A DNA stretch of 64,000 nt from Ridgeia piscesae (taxonomy: Eukaryota > Annelida > Polychaeta > Sabellida > Siboglinidae). The DNA is taken from assembly GCA_025642075.2 (NCBI GenBank), contig JAODUO010000636.1:106001-170000 (forward strand), given 5' to 3'. Shown one piece after another: positions 1 through 11,700 of this stretch. The notes beneath the pieces were generated by a model, which did no database searches, was not told the origin of the DNA, and saw only the letters and a program-made list of their open reading frames with translations. Positions within the stretch are counted from its first letter, which is position 1, and every line of letters begins with the position of its first letter. The translations under genes were made by a program, and so were the position numbers.

Positions 1-307
1 GACACTACCGGCTTCTTCCATTCAGTGCCCTGCTGCACTTTACATTTAGGTACCTGATTTTTTAAATATATTCATGTCTGATGCACATTCATTGAAGGTC
101 AGACTTTTGATTGGAGGAAATGTGTTAACTGGAACACAGCAAACCGCAATCAATAGGTTGTTCACTTAAAAATAAGGGCAGTTGACTTGCAAAGCTTATA
201 CATGAGTCAGAAGTCTCAGGACAAATTATTAGCTTTCATGTGTGAGTTAAATCGGGTTTTGCTCAACTCAAACAGCTTTATGAAGACTATTTACTTTACC
301 TCTTACA

Positions 308-872
308 CCATTGATGTGGAAATTAACAACCGTATTCAAGCTGCCTCTGGAGCCTTTGGAGGACTGTGAAAGCGTGTATGGTCACAACATGGTATTTCAG
401 TCTCCAAAAGTGCAAGGTGTACAAGGCAATTGTGCTTCCAACACTACTGTACTCAGCAGAGACATACACTCTCTATCGTCGCCATTTTAGAAAACTCTCC
501 AAAGTGCATCTCCGACATCTACGACAAATCCTGCAGATCTCATAGAAAGATCACATTCCAAATGTTGAAGTCTTGAGATGTCCAGCCTAGAAGCCACTCT
601 AACGGCTTCCCAACTCCGTTGGACTGGACATATCATCCGTATGAATGACAGCAGATTATCAAAGGCTGTATTCTATGGAGAATTAACCAAAGGGAAACGT
701 CTTCGTGGTGGACAACGGCTGCGATACAAAGATGTAGTCAAACGACACCTAAAGGCTACACACATCACCCTTGCACAAGATCGACAACAGTGGAGGCAGG
801 CCATTCACAAAGGAAAAAGCCACATTGAAGAAAAGTTACAAAAAAATATCAACATGATCACAATCTCCGCCA
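308..872 (+). mobile_element. Non-LTR retrotransposon 3' fragment, decayed
   Basis: Conceptual translation on the plus strand gives the C-terminal region that follows the reverse transcriptase in many non-LTR retrotransposons. It begins with EINNRIQAASGAFGGL (about 317-365), continues in shifted frames through KRVWSQHG, and then reads LRWTGHIIRMNDSRL, FYGELTKGKR and LAQDRQQWRQAI (578-870). The familiar order in intact elements is the INxRIxxASxAFGxL block, then LRWxGHVxRM, then LAQDRxxWR, and it is preserved here. Stops and at least two frame changes show it is dead. There is no polymerase core, so it is a 5'-truncated copy. The clade cannot be fixed from this piece. Confidence 0.75.
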
Positions 873-2284
873 TGGCCTTCCTGATGCTTCTGCCCTGTCA
901 TCTTCTGTGTCAACTGCGGGAGAGGCTTTAAATCTCAAATTGGACTATTCTCTCACCGAATAGTGAGCAAAGCACGTAACGGACGAAACCCTACACTGAT
1001 GTCATCATCGGATACGATGTACAGCAAAGAAGAAGAAGAAGACAACAGTGACCTTTTCACACCACACAATTGATGTGTGAAAGTCACATGGAGCTTTAAA
1101 TCATTGACTTCACTTATAATTAGAACTACCAACACAAAGGTGGTGTTCATTGTGTGAAATGATGCTGAATGGCGGATTACTGGCACTCAAATCACACTGG
1201 GGGCGACTTCGACAGGGGCTAGGAACACTGGGTCTGGTGGGAAACACCAAATGATATACAGTAATGTGGGGCACTTAGCACCTCTGAGTCAACCCCTCAT
1301 ATATTTAGGCATATTTTACTTTTGTTGCCACTATCTACCAGACACACAATGCCAAACCATTTTTTACCACGTTCAACTTTTACCGAGACAACAAAAAATG
1401 TTGATTGTTTTACCTAAGGATTATTCGCATGTATATGTTTTGCAATGTTGAGGTGATGGCTATTTGCTACCCCTCCACGTCCAAATGCCCTTTTATGGTT
1501 GTTCCGATGTACAAACATATATAAGTTTAGAGTTAGTATTAGGTTTAGGGTTACGTTAGATTGTATTCGATTAGATTCCGTTAGATTGGAGGTACTTTTG
1601 ACAAGATTGACATCAGGCGTTTACATGGGTAACACAAGAATGCAAAAGAAGTGTTCTCTGTGGTGAACTTCGTCAGGGTAAGCGAGATGGGGGTTAACCG
1701 CAAGCGTTTCAACTTTTAAGAACCAGCGGCCGAAGCGGCCACTCACATTGGCAATAAATGTATTGCGTGTGTCCATTGACCACAGAGATTAATTGGGAAC
1801 AGCTAGCAGCAAACAGAACCAACTGAATCGAGCGACTAGTTCAACAATGATAGCCTACGTATTATCTAACATGATTCCCACCTGAGACTACTCAAGATGG
1901 CGAGTGAACAAAGAAGCTTTGAGAATTCGGCCTATCGAGAAACCAACCCGTACATAATATTATAAATTTTTAGTTACCACCTTCTGAGGTATTTGTCGAT
2001 GTTGTTTTTAAACTTCATATCAGACTCATTCAGACCCAATCTAATATAAGCATATGCCTATATATGTGCCCTTTGCCCAACCTGCCCCAGAGTCTGACAA
2101 TCTAGGAGAGCTAGCCACATCCATGTACAAGACATCCGTCGTCCCCGATGATAGATATCTTTCCACTGATCTTCAGGGAGGGTGGGAGTGAGTAAGAGGG
2201 ATGAAGTGGGTGGTAGAGAAAGGGAGGGGCACGATGGGAGAGTGTTAGAGTGAGAAAAAGAGAGATGGGGAAGGAAGAGCCCGA
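873..2284. other. Gene-free interval
   Basis: I see no exon, RNA gene or structured repeat here. Short open frames have no recognisable domain. A short GGTTAG/GATTAGATT-rich patch near 1,535-1,590 is simple sequence. A run of open codons on the plus strand around 2,123-2,190 has no family signature. Confidence 0.5.
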
Positions 2285-2493
2285 CCAGTCCCGGAGTATG
2301 CATCGGCGGTGTGGAATCCGGCCGAACAGCAACAACTCCATGAAGGCCACTCTGCATGGAGATGGTCAAGCGACGCACGGCCCGCCGCATCCCACTGCCA
2401 GTGCACCAGCCGTGGCACGCGCAGCTGGATCTAGAGAACGTGGGCCTCAGCAGCAGGAGAACTGTTGACAAGGCCAGCTTGATGACCAAAATC
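2285..2493 (+). mobile_element. LINE reverse-transcriptase tail fragment, frameshifted
   Basis: The plus strand reads PVPEYASAVWNPAEQQQL, a match to the LEYASxVWxP block found after the polymerase core of CR1/jockey-like retrotransposons. It then shifts frame to EMVKRRTARRI and LSSRRTVDKASLMTKI, which match the next blocks (VQRRAARxV and RRxxxxLxLMYKI). The order is correct and the spacing short, so this is a decayed fragment interrupted by a frameshift near 2,340. It ends directly at the ACGC microsatellite, a common place for an element's 3' end. Confidence 0.65.
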
Positions 2494-2694
<201 letters not shown>

Positions 2695-2921
2695 TTATTC
2701 GACATACTTTATTATTATTCCAACCTTTATAGTTTATGAATAACCTAACTTTAAAACAACTTTCTCTAAACCTATTAATTTTATAATATGTTAATATTTT
2801 TAACCTTCTAACTTTTTTATTATAAATCATTTAGCTTTTTTTAAACCATATGCGCACCCCTCCATGCACGTACCGGTACGTGGAATGTGCATGTCCTAGA
2901 TGGTCGAGGTTACCACATAGA

Positions 2922-3155
2922 TAGCATGCAAACGTTACATTAACGTTTGCATTTGGTTAGTACCGTTTGATTTCGGTTACAGTTAAATTTCTAACGTTCC
3001 CGAAACGTTAGTTTTTGGTTGTTTTTGTTTGGTTAGAAAGCGTAGATCTACGTAAAAAAACGAGCAAAATGACGTAAGAAAAACGTTCGTATTTAAACGT
3101 TAAACCAACGTTTCTGCTAACGTTGCATTAACGTTAGATTAACGTTTGCATGCTA
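2922..3155. mobile_element. MITE-like element with terminal inverted repeats
   Basis: The left end TAGCATGCAAACGTTA (2922-2937) is the exact reverse complement of the right end (3140-3155). The interior is packed with ACGTT/AACGT motifs and further imperfect inverted copies, so the whole 234-bp segment can fold. It has no coding capacity. Ends beginning TA are compatible with a TA-targeting DNA transposon, but I cannot assign a superfamily. Confidence 0.6.
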
Positions 3156-3229
3156 CCTAGGCACATATATTATATATGAAAAAGAAGAGAGGCATCGAAA
3201 CGGAGAGAGACAAAGAAAACAGTAACTAA

Positions 3230-3378
3230 CTGTGTGCGTGTGTGCGCGCGTGTGCGTGTCGTATGTGTGTCTGTCTGCGCGCGTGTGCGTGTGCGTGTGC
3301 GTGTGCGTGTGCGTGTGCGTGTGCGTGTGCGTGTGCGTGTGCGTGTGCGTGTGCGTGTGCGTGTGCGTGTGCGTGTGC

Positions 3379-3452
<74 letters not shown>
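3230..3452. repeat. Compound microsatellite (GTGTGC)n then (TA)n
   Basis: A hexamer/dinucleotide GTGTGC tract from about 3,280 to 3,381 is followed directly by about 60 bp of TA. Open frames reported over this tract on both strands are low-complexity artefacts. Confidence 0.97.
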
Positions 3453-5247
3453 GTTTTATTTCGAATGCTCGGCCGCACGGTCGCGTGTGTATGTACGTAC
3501 GTGACAATACAAATAGTAGAGCGCCTACAATAAAAACGTAGGGTATACACGTTGCAAACATTATATCAATAATAAAAATTGTGTTGTTAAGTGCTAAATA
3601 CTCGGTTACGAAATTACTTTATAACACAATAACCGTGATGCGAAATGACATGGTTTCTAAGGGTGGTACTACTGGCGAGAATTCCTCGTCATGCCTTTCT
3701 TTTGAAACTTCCGCCAAAGTTCCAAGGTCAATCTGTGTGGATGTAGTTCCTTGTAGACCTTTGCACTGATGCATATAATGGTGTCTTCATACACCAAGCC
3801 TACAATCCTATATTTGACCGATATTGCATATGTGTGAGACATCATACATTCTGTATGTATGAAATGCAATTATTAATGGCCTTCCAACATTTTGTGTAAT
3901 TAGAATGTGTAGCATGTGTAAAATAATAGTTGCACTACTTTGACGCAGGTATATCCTTCCGAAGTGATAAAGCGGTCAAATATGTCCTCGGAGTCGTTGC
4001 TCGGGGAAAGGAAAACATGAGAGATCTTTGCCAATTCTCACTTCTCTCGTAAACGGTATATTACTATTGCTAGTGCCAAACTGCAGGTAAATATGTTATT
4101 TAATGTTGCACAATGTTTGATTTAATCTGTTTTCCCCTGCGAAATGGTTTTCACAGTTGACAGCTATGGCGTAAGAATGTTTCGAATGTCAGTCAGTCAT
4201 CGCAACGCCAACAGTCGCTTTGATTCGTTTACACAACAAAATTACGACGTTATTCTATGTTTTTATATCGGATAATAATGTATTTACGTCCTTGTGCACT
4301 ATTATGCCCTCGTGGATTTGTATAATCTGTCTGCCTACGCTTTAAGAAGTAATTGGAGTAACTGGATATTTCGCAGCTCACAATGTTTCTGTAAACTGGC
4401 AGATTCAGAATCGTTCGGTTCCCGTCGTCGACATACTCAAAGGCCATGGTCCATGCCCGCAGAACGGAGTCGCACCAGACTAACACCGATATTGGTTGTG
4501 CCTGCCACAGCAATGCAGAACGAATATAATATCTATATCTGTACTAAAACGTGTACAATTAAATTAAAATTGCGATATTATCCTATTTAACTGGTCATAA
4601 GGGCAATGCCAATTAATGGATAGGGCCTACATCTAATTATAAACCATGTCTTCCTAAATAGGTATTAGAAACTATCATTGTGAGTGTGACGTTTGTATGC
4701 TGGTGAGAGTAACATTCACTTGCCTAATGTTTTTAGCCACTTAACACAAAACAGACATCGCAAACAAACTACTCTGTAAAATCTGTTTGCATAAACAAAT
4801 GGTTAGAAAAAATCTTTTGAGTATTTCAAAAATCTATAGAAAATCAAAGTCCAAATATCATAAAAGATGTAAATCTAAAGCTGTAAATTGCTCTGTGGGA
4901 GAATGTGTCGGTAAAAGATCAGTTGTAGTTTATTAAAGTAGGCCAGCTATGTTAGCCAGAAGACAATAGTTCATATGACAACATTTTCAGACGTAAATAT
5001 GTATGTTGAAACATTGAACCCCATGAACATTATACTTTTTTATAGTCTGGCAAAAGCTTTGTATATAGAAACAACATTAAATAATTGGACAAGTGAGAGT
5101 TCAGTAGATCACGTTTATACAGTTCTCCCTGACAGTGGTTTTGAACAAGAAAAAAAGATTAGACAGTTGTATTACAGATAATTATATAATTTTTGTGCAT
5201 GCCAATGGAACTTTAAAAAATCCACACTGAAACCTGTGTCATAGGTG
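3453..5247. other. Gene-free interval
   Basis: AT-rich sequence without recognisable exons, RNA genes or tandem arrays. Small open frames at 3,581-3,769, 4,294-4,590 and 4,975-5,181 show no domain, no splice-consistent extension and no codon pattern like the real exons further right. Confidence 0.5.
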
Positions 5248-5316
5248 ACAGTTTTTAGTTGTTGTTTTATACTATGTACTTACTGTACATAGAATAAAAC
5301 AACAACTAAAAACTGT
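5248..5316. repeat. Near-perfect 32-bp inverted repeat (hairpin)
   Basis: The left arm 5248-5279 and right arm 5285-5316 are reverse complements with one mismatch in 32 positions, separated by a 5-base loop. Each arm contains TTTTTAGTTGTTGTTTTAT or its complement. It may be a short palindromic MITE remnant or a transcribed hairpin. Neither reading has further support. Confidence 0.9.
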
Positions 5317-7014
5317 GGGATGACGTACTGATGGGAAAAAAGTTTATTCGTATTTGAAATTTTCGAATATTCGAACCTTTTTCCACTGTTTCATTCAAAA
5401 TTAGAAAATTGGCAGCTATATAAACAAATACTGCTTGAATATTTTCCTTCATGTCCTCCACCACAAAATTTGTACTGGATCCGTTCACACTGTTCAATAT
5501 TCTAATAGAATTCGATGCCGCTGAATATGCGTATTTGATTCGATATTTGATTCGTATTCGAAAGTTTGAGGATATTCGATTTGTTTCAAGTCACATTCCA
5601 GGTTCATCCCAGGTTCATCACAACCTTAATGTTCAGAATGTTCTTTTAATATCTTTTTAATATCATTATTGTTGCTAATGTACTTTAAGCTGCTTCATGT
5701 AATTACCAGTAAAAGTTTAAAATTCCAGTTTTATGCATTACTGGCCTTAACTATAGTTATTCTAGCCATTTCTAGGTACACATGTACTTATATACATCAA
5801 CAAAGATTAAAATATGAATTATGACATGTTTGTATTTATGAACATATAGTTTCATTTTATTTGCAGTGTATCCATAAATACAAATGGTTAGTTAACCACT
5901 AACAATATATGTACATCAATTGAATGTATATTTTTCAGTGGTCATTCCATTTATGTACCAGTAAAGTTAGGTGTGAATTTTTGAAATTACCACTCAATGG
6001 ACATGCATATGTGCACAATTTTTAGAGCGTATTTCCATTTAGCATTTTTCTTTACCAACTTGTTCGCCAGTCAAATTAACAAATTAATATCTTTCATTCT
6101 GTTTAGTCATACACTCATACTTAATATTTGTTAAAATGTATTTCTATAACCCTTGGCTAAAATGGTTAGCACTACTCTAAGGTTTATACACTACAACATT
6201 GAAGTAATGTAAATTGGATGATGCACCGAGTCACTGACAACAACACAAAGCACCTTTGCCAGAAATGATCTTATCAGAATGTGATTTGGTAAATTACTAA
6301 CAGTGAACATTGATCAAGTGAGATAGTGCTGAATAGGAAGGCATTTATGTGTAAGTGGACAGCTCAACTAGGTGCATGACCTAGATATCACCTGAACTAG
6401 TTATTACTGTATGAGTTTTTATTACAACAAATGTGAGTGGTAATGCTACAGGTGAAATGCACAAATCACGGTTAACACAGCTGCATGTCAGTGTGTCAAT
6501 CAGGTACATGTACATTTGAATAAGTATATTTAGCTCAAGCACGAGTACTTTGAAACATAATTAATCAGGTACAATGCAAAGTACTCTGCTGTCTCTATGT
6601 CAAGTACAAATACATGTATGTGTCAGTTGTAGTTATCAGTGTTCAATAACATTTATTCGAGTGCCAGTTATTAATTGTAGCATTAACTAGGAAAGGTATT
6701 TAATGTTATCACGCAGATGGAACAGTATAGAAGAATTATTTTGTAATTAAAAATAATAAGATATATTCAGCTGTACTCGAAATTAACTTGTCATTTTGGC
6801 AAGTACATTTGGCCAGATGTGTACAAGTACTTATACCTCCAGACCTGGTGTACTTGGCCTCGGTTACCCAGGCTCCGTAAGCCCCTCAACTCTGCCTGGG
6901 AAACTAATGCTCTGCATTTGTAACTGCCAGGGCGGCCTTACCCCACATTAGGGTAGAGACGCTGATTGGCTCTAAGGCCAACTATGAAATAAAATTAAAA
7001 TAACGATAATAAAT
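5317..7014. other. Gene-free AT-rich interval
   Basis: No exon or RNA gene is visible. A somewhat GC-richer patch at about 6,840-6,990 (CCTCGGTTACCCAGGCTCCG and following) stands out from the AT-rich background and may be a dispersed-repeat fragment, but I cannot name it. Confidence 0.45.
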
Positions 7015-7355
7015 TATACTTTTACAAGATAATGATATCTTATGAAAAGTATTCAACATTGAACTTACGAAAGTAAGTAAAAATTAAAATTTACAATTGT
7101 TTATAAAATAAGAATTACGGCAGGATTAACCAGTATCTATGAGGTGGCAGCATTGTTTAGCCCCACACAGATAGCAAAAAAATTAAATAATGATACCCTT
7201 TTTATCAAATAATGCTGTATTATAAAAAACTATTAAAAATTCAACTTATATTAACACAAAATAAAAAGAAATACAAATTTGCAGTTGTTTATAAAAAAAT
7301 AGAAATTATGGCAGGATTAACCAGTATCTGTGAGGTGGCAGCATTGTTTAGATCA
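7015..7355 (+). repeat. Two-copy diverged tandem duplication, about 190 bp
   Basis: The block ending GGCAGGATTAACCAGTATCT at 7,120-7,140 recurs near 7,313-7,332 with the same following bases (GAGGTGGCAGCATTGTTTAG, one difference just before it). AT-rich sequence upstream also aligns (TTGTTTATAAAA). The copies differ by many substitutions and indels, so the duplication is old. Confidence 0.7.
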
Positions 7356-8245
7356 CGCGGATAATGTTCAAATGCCGGCAAAATCACCAGACTGTCTTCT
7401 CGGCGTAGTTACGCAGTCGACCGACAGTCGGTTAAGCGAGACTATGTTGTACTGGGAATTACTTGTATTTTTCTTGACACAGTTTTGGCGTATGTGTTAC
7501 TGTTAATAACAACTGTTTTTCTGCAGGATGACCAGTGGTCGATGTGGTTGTGTTTGCCATCCTATGAGTGATAGCAAGACGACCTCGATGCTGTGAATGT
7601 CAACGCAGCCCGAACATGGCACAGTAGTAGTGGGCTGGCCACACCATGTGGCGCCACTGTATGTGTGGCATACAGCACACCCCACGTCTCGGCAACGACT
7701 GACTTCTATGCAGCACTGATACATATCACAAGTTGCCTATGAACGTAACACACAAGTACAGTAGTAGGCGGCAACTGCACCTTGGAATCACGTCCTAATT
7801 GGCAGAGGTCTTTGAGCAGTACATGTGCTGAATTTTTTGTTACAAGTTACAGAGTACTGCAGACTTGCTGTACGTTATTACTCGTATTAATAACAGGTTT
7901 TAAACGTAGGCCTGTTTGTTGTCAGTTATTGTTAGTTAAATCAGAGGGTGCCAAACGGACATTGTGGAAGAGGTACACGTGTGCACGCTGCACGGTCGAC
8001 GTGATGCAGTAGTGGTACTGTTATTGTGCACGACTATACATTGTTGTGAATGTAGCCAGTTAGTTAGACGTAATTTATTGGAGATCTACGCAAAGTACGT
8101 ACACCTGTTATATGTTTCACAAAAGGTGTCTATTTAATTACCGTCATTTTTAATCTGTGAAATAACTGGTGGTACGATGGTCAATATAGTTGGAGCACGC
8201 CTTATGGCGGATCGTTATGCAGTATATGAATAGTAACAGAAACTT
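7356..8245 (+). other. 5' flank of the KIAA0232-like gene
   Basis: This interval precedes the first recognised coding exon. GC content rises toward 7,380-7,720 and again near 7,980, as expected near a promoter or 5' UTR, but I find no convincing TATA box or initiator. Any 5' non-coding exons would lie here. Small open frames at 7,503-7,724 and 7,782-8,012 have no recognisable domain. Confidence 0.35.
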
Positions 8246-8728
8246 TTGAGATGCAATCCGTCAGGGAATAAGTACCATGGTCGGTCAAGCGTACACGGCC
8301 CAGACCCTGTCGTCGAACAGCGCGTCCACGCGACCTGTTGCTGCGATAACGCCCTGCCAATGAGGTTGATGGGCCGCAACATACCTCTGGATACATCGGC
8401 CATGCTGTCGCCGGTGTCATCTGTGCAGCATTGGCTCGGCCACGAGCTTGAGATCCGTGGCATCGATGCCGTTGTCTACACACGCTATATCCTCAGCCTG
8501 CTGCAGCACGACTCGCCCGATGCCGCCTCGGAGCTCACTGAGGCAAAGTTCTTCCCGCCAGCACACAGGGATGCTGCCGCTGCGACGGCGCGTCTCTCGC
8601 CAGGCAGCAACACAAGGGGGCGCAGCGGGAAGAAGACGGCTGACCGGCGGCGGTCCACTGGGCCATCTACGGCAGACGAGTTGAAGAAGACGGCCGCGGT
8701 CGAGTGTCTTCTGTCTGTCTCTGACGAG
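8246..8728 (+). CDS. KIAA0232: KIAA0232-like exon 1 (N-terminal conserved block)
   Basis: Encodes the most conserved block, with WLGHELEIRGIDAVVYTRY at about residues 64-82 followed by ILSLLQHDSPD. It ends at ...SVSDE with donor GAG|GTGAGT, phase 0. In-frame ATGs at 8246, 8360 and 8369 are all possible starts. The sequence before 8360 is Cys/Arg-rich and does not look conserved, so 8360 is a good alternative. Confidence 0.8.
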
Positions 8729-11700
8729 GTGAGTTGAAGTAAAGTAGTTTGTTCACTTATATATAATATTGTTACTTGACTTATTTAGGCATGATAGGGT
8801 AATTGTATGTAATTAGCTGCCTGTTTGGTTGGCAACTTGAATCTGTTGCTTGCCAACTTATTAGGATTGGTTAAAGCAACGGAATACCCTGTGAGCTTCA
8901 ATAGTTATAGAAATAGTAATAATACACTGCTCAAAATTTAATTTAGTAACATATAAGACTTGTGTGCATGCCAAAATGTTACCACTGAGTGACCAGGATT
9001 ATCAACTGGGAAGTTGTAAATTTCGTCTAAGAATCTGTGAATCATGTGAAAATTGTTTATTTCACAGTAATGCACTACCATTAGTTCCAAGGATAGGTTA
9101 TTCAACATGAGCAAACTTGTCAAAACATCAAACATGATGCAGGCAATATGCCAGATTTTGGGGTGTTTCTGCTCCTATAATTTGTCCATATCTATTTATG
9201 ACATTGGTCGTACAAATGTACAGTAGTTTGAAGTTGTTAGTGTTTATAGTGCCACATAGTGTTATTTATAAGACATTACATAGAATGATATGTTATGAGG
9301 TGACGTATTGCAGTACCTCATGGCCAGGAGTTGCATGTAGCAGATGGTTGGCAAGTTCTTGGCTCTGGAATACTGCCAGCTTGTGTTTGCATCTAATTCA
9401 TGGTGGGCCCATATGTGTGGGTGCATTTGGTACACATGGCTAGTAAATGACATTTATACTAGGTACAAGCAAAGTTGTACATGTTTGTAAGGATTGTAAG
9501 GTAGCTAAATCAAGTGGATGTCTTCTACGTTATGATACAGTTTGTAATACATCCGGTTGCATTTTTACTGGAATCTGTTTTTTTCATAATGTCCAGTATA
9601 ACCTGTTAGAAGAAAAGAGTAGGAAATAGTTGAAATTGTAGAAACACGGAAACAAATTGCAAGCAGAACTGAAGGTAAACAAAAACTAAACACAATAATA
9701 AAAATGAACAAAATTACTTACAGCAGTTTACATTGTCAGCGTGCCATTGAGTGATATTTACTTTACTGGCAAAAACGTAATTTTATCTGTCCATTTATGT
9801 AGTACTTGACAGGGCAGATGCAGGGCTTTATGCTGGATAAAATTGTTGCTAGTCACAATTTCTGTGGTAGACAACTAGACATGTACAAGTTAACTAACGT
9901 ATACCATTTTGTTGTACATACAAGCCAGTCAATATGTATATTATGGTTTGAAATAAACTTCAAACACATATGGCTAGTAGCACTCGTTTTCAAAACACAA
10001 CTAACAGTATCTATTATTTTTGGAAGATTGATCCTTTTTTACCCATCCAATGATATTTCTACTCATCCAAAATGGGTTTTACTAAATTCAAATGACGGAT
10101 GGATGGGTCTCTGCATACAGCCCTAAGTGTGTTCCTGGTTGAGTGATTGCCAAGTTGTGTTGGAGGGCAGTCTGGGCAGAGCTTTATGCAGGATAAAATT
10201 ATTGTCAGTCACACATGATTTGGTGGACCCATGGATGTTAACTGTTAAGCCAGTTTACAAACTTTTAAATGTGTCTGATGACCTGAAATGGACTACAAAC
10301 GCACATGTGACACCATTTTCACTCACTTTCAAGGGATAACTAACAGTATCTGTGGTTTTGGAAGACTTTTTTTGCTCCTTCATTTACCCGTCCATAACCC
10401 ATCCAATATATTTCTACCCGTCCATATTCGTTTTACCCGTCCAAATGAAGGGTGGACGGGTCTCTACATAAAGCTATGTTGAAGGGTTCCTGGCATCTTG
10501 TTTGTTTGTCTGTAGGAGTCTGGCATTGAGAGTCTAGTGGATGAGTTGTGTGACAAGCTCAAGCAGCAAGCCACCACAGGTGAGTGATTCATTCCTGGTG
10601 TAGTGAAGACATAACCCTGTCAGCTCACAGCATACACTGTACTCGCTTATTAAGTTTTCCTTGGTTACCGCAGTCTATTGTATGCACAAAACTGTTTTAG
10701 TTTTCATGAGTGATCACCAGGGGCAACTCACACCTCACAGTTGTCGTTTTGTCGGCGTCAGTGTATGAAAGACCTGTACTAATTATATACCATGTTGATC
10801 CTATGTGATATTGGGCTATCTGTCGAATCATCATTCCTGGGCATTGTCACAAAAATCATCCAACCTTTGAACAGGTCTTGTATTTGTACAGTCTAAAAAA
10901 AGGGCTACACTACTGACTGCTACAATTATATGAGTCATTTGGACATTTTCATGTATTACCTAATTGGAGTCATGCAGTTTCACTATCAGTATCATTCTTG
11001 AACATGTTTTCACTATCAGTAACATTCAGCTTTGAACATCTGGAACATTATATTTAGCTTGATGAGATCAGCAGTGAGATTATTATGTTTTTGTCTGCAT
11101 TGGGTCAGCCAGCAAAACCCCGCATGCAAGAAGAGACTGACTTGCATGAACTTTGCATTGTACATTGTTTTAGTATTTAATTTTAAAACTATTTTTACTA
11201 TTTTATTTATATTTTACTATTTTTACGTAGCGCTGTGGCAAACATTTCTGTTTATTTGGTTGTTGGCGACACACACATGATCTGTTGATTACTTGAGTAA
11301 GTGAATCTGTTTCTACTGTAGACAACTGGGCTGATTGCAGCAGGGACAACTAAATATTACTGATGAATGCGATTTGATTTTAACTGTTTGTTGATTGTGG
11401 ACAAAATGTATTTTGAATGTCAGTTTCCCATGGGACAACTAGTAAATCTGAATCCTTACAAATAAATCTAATTGTCTATTGGATATATAAATAATTTTTA
11501 AAACAGCTTTTTGAGTTTGCATCAATAGACAGATAAACCATTCCAGTGTAAATTTTAGTCTACATTGTTTCTGTATCTTACTCAACACTGTTCAACCCAG
11601 AATTTGTGTGTGCAGTGAGTGATGCCTTCAAGAAGACTGAGTGTGACGGTGACCAGAATAGTAGCGATGTCGCTACGGCCTCACAGGGAGACCCTGCCCA

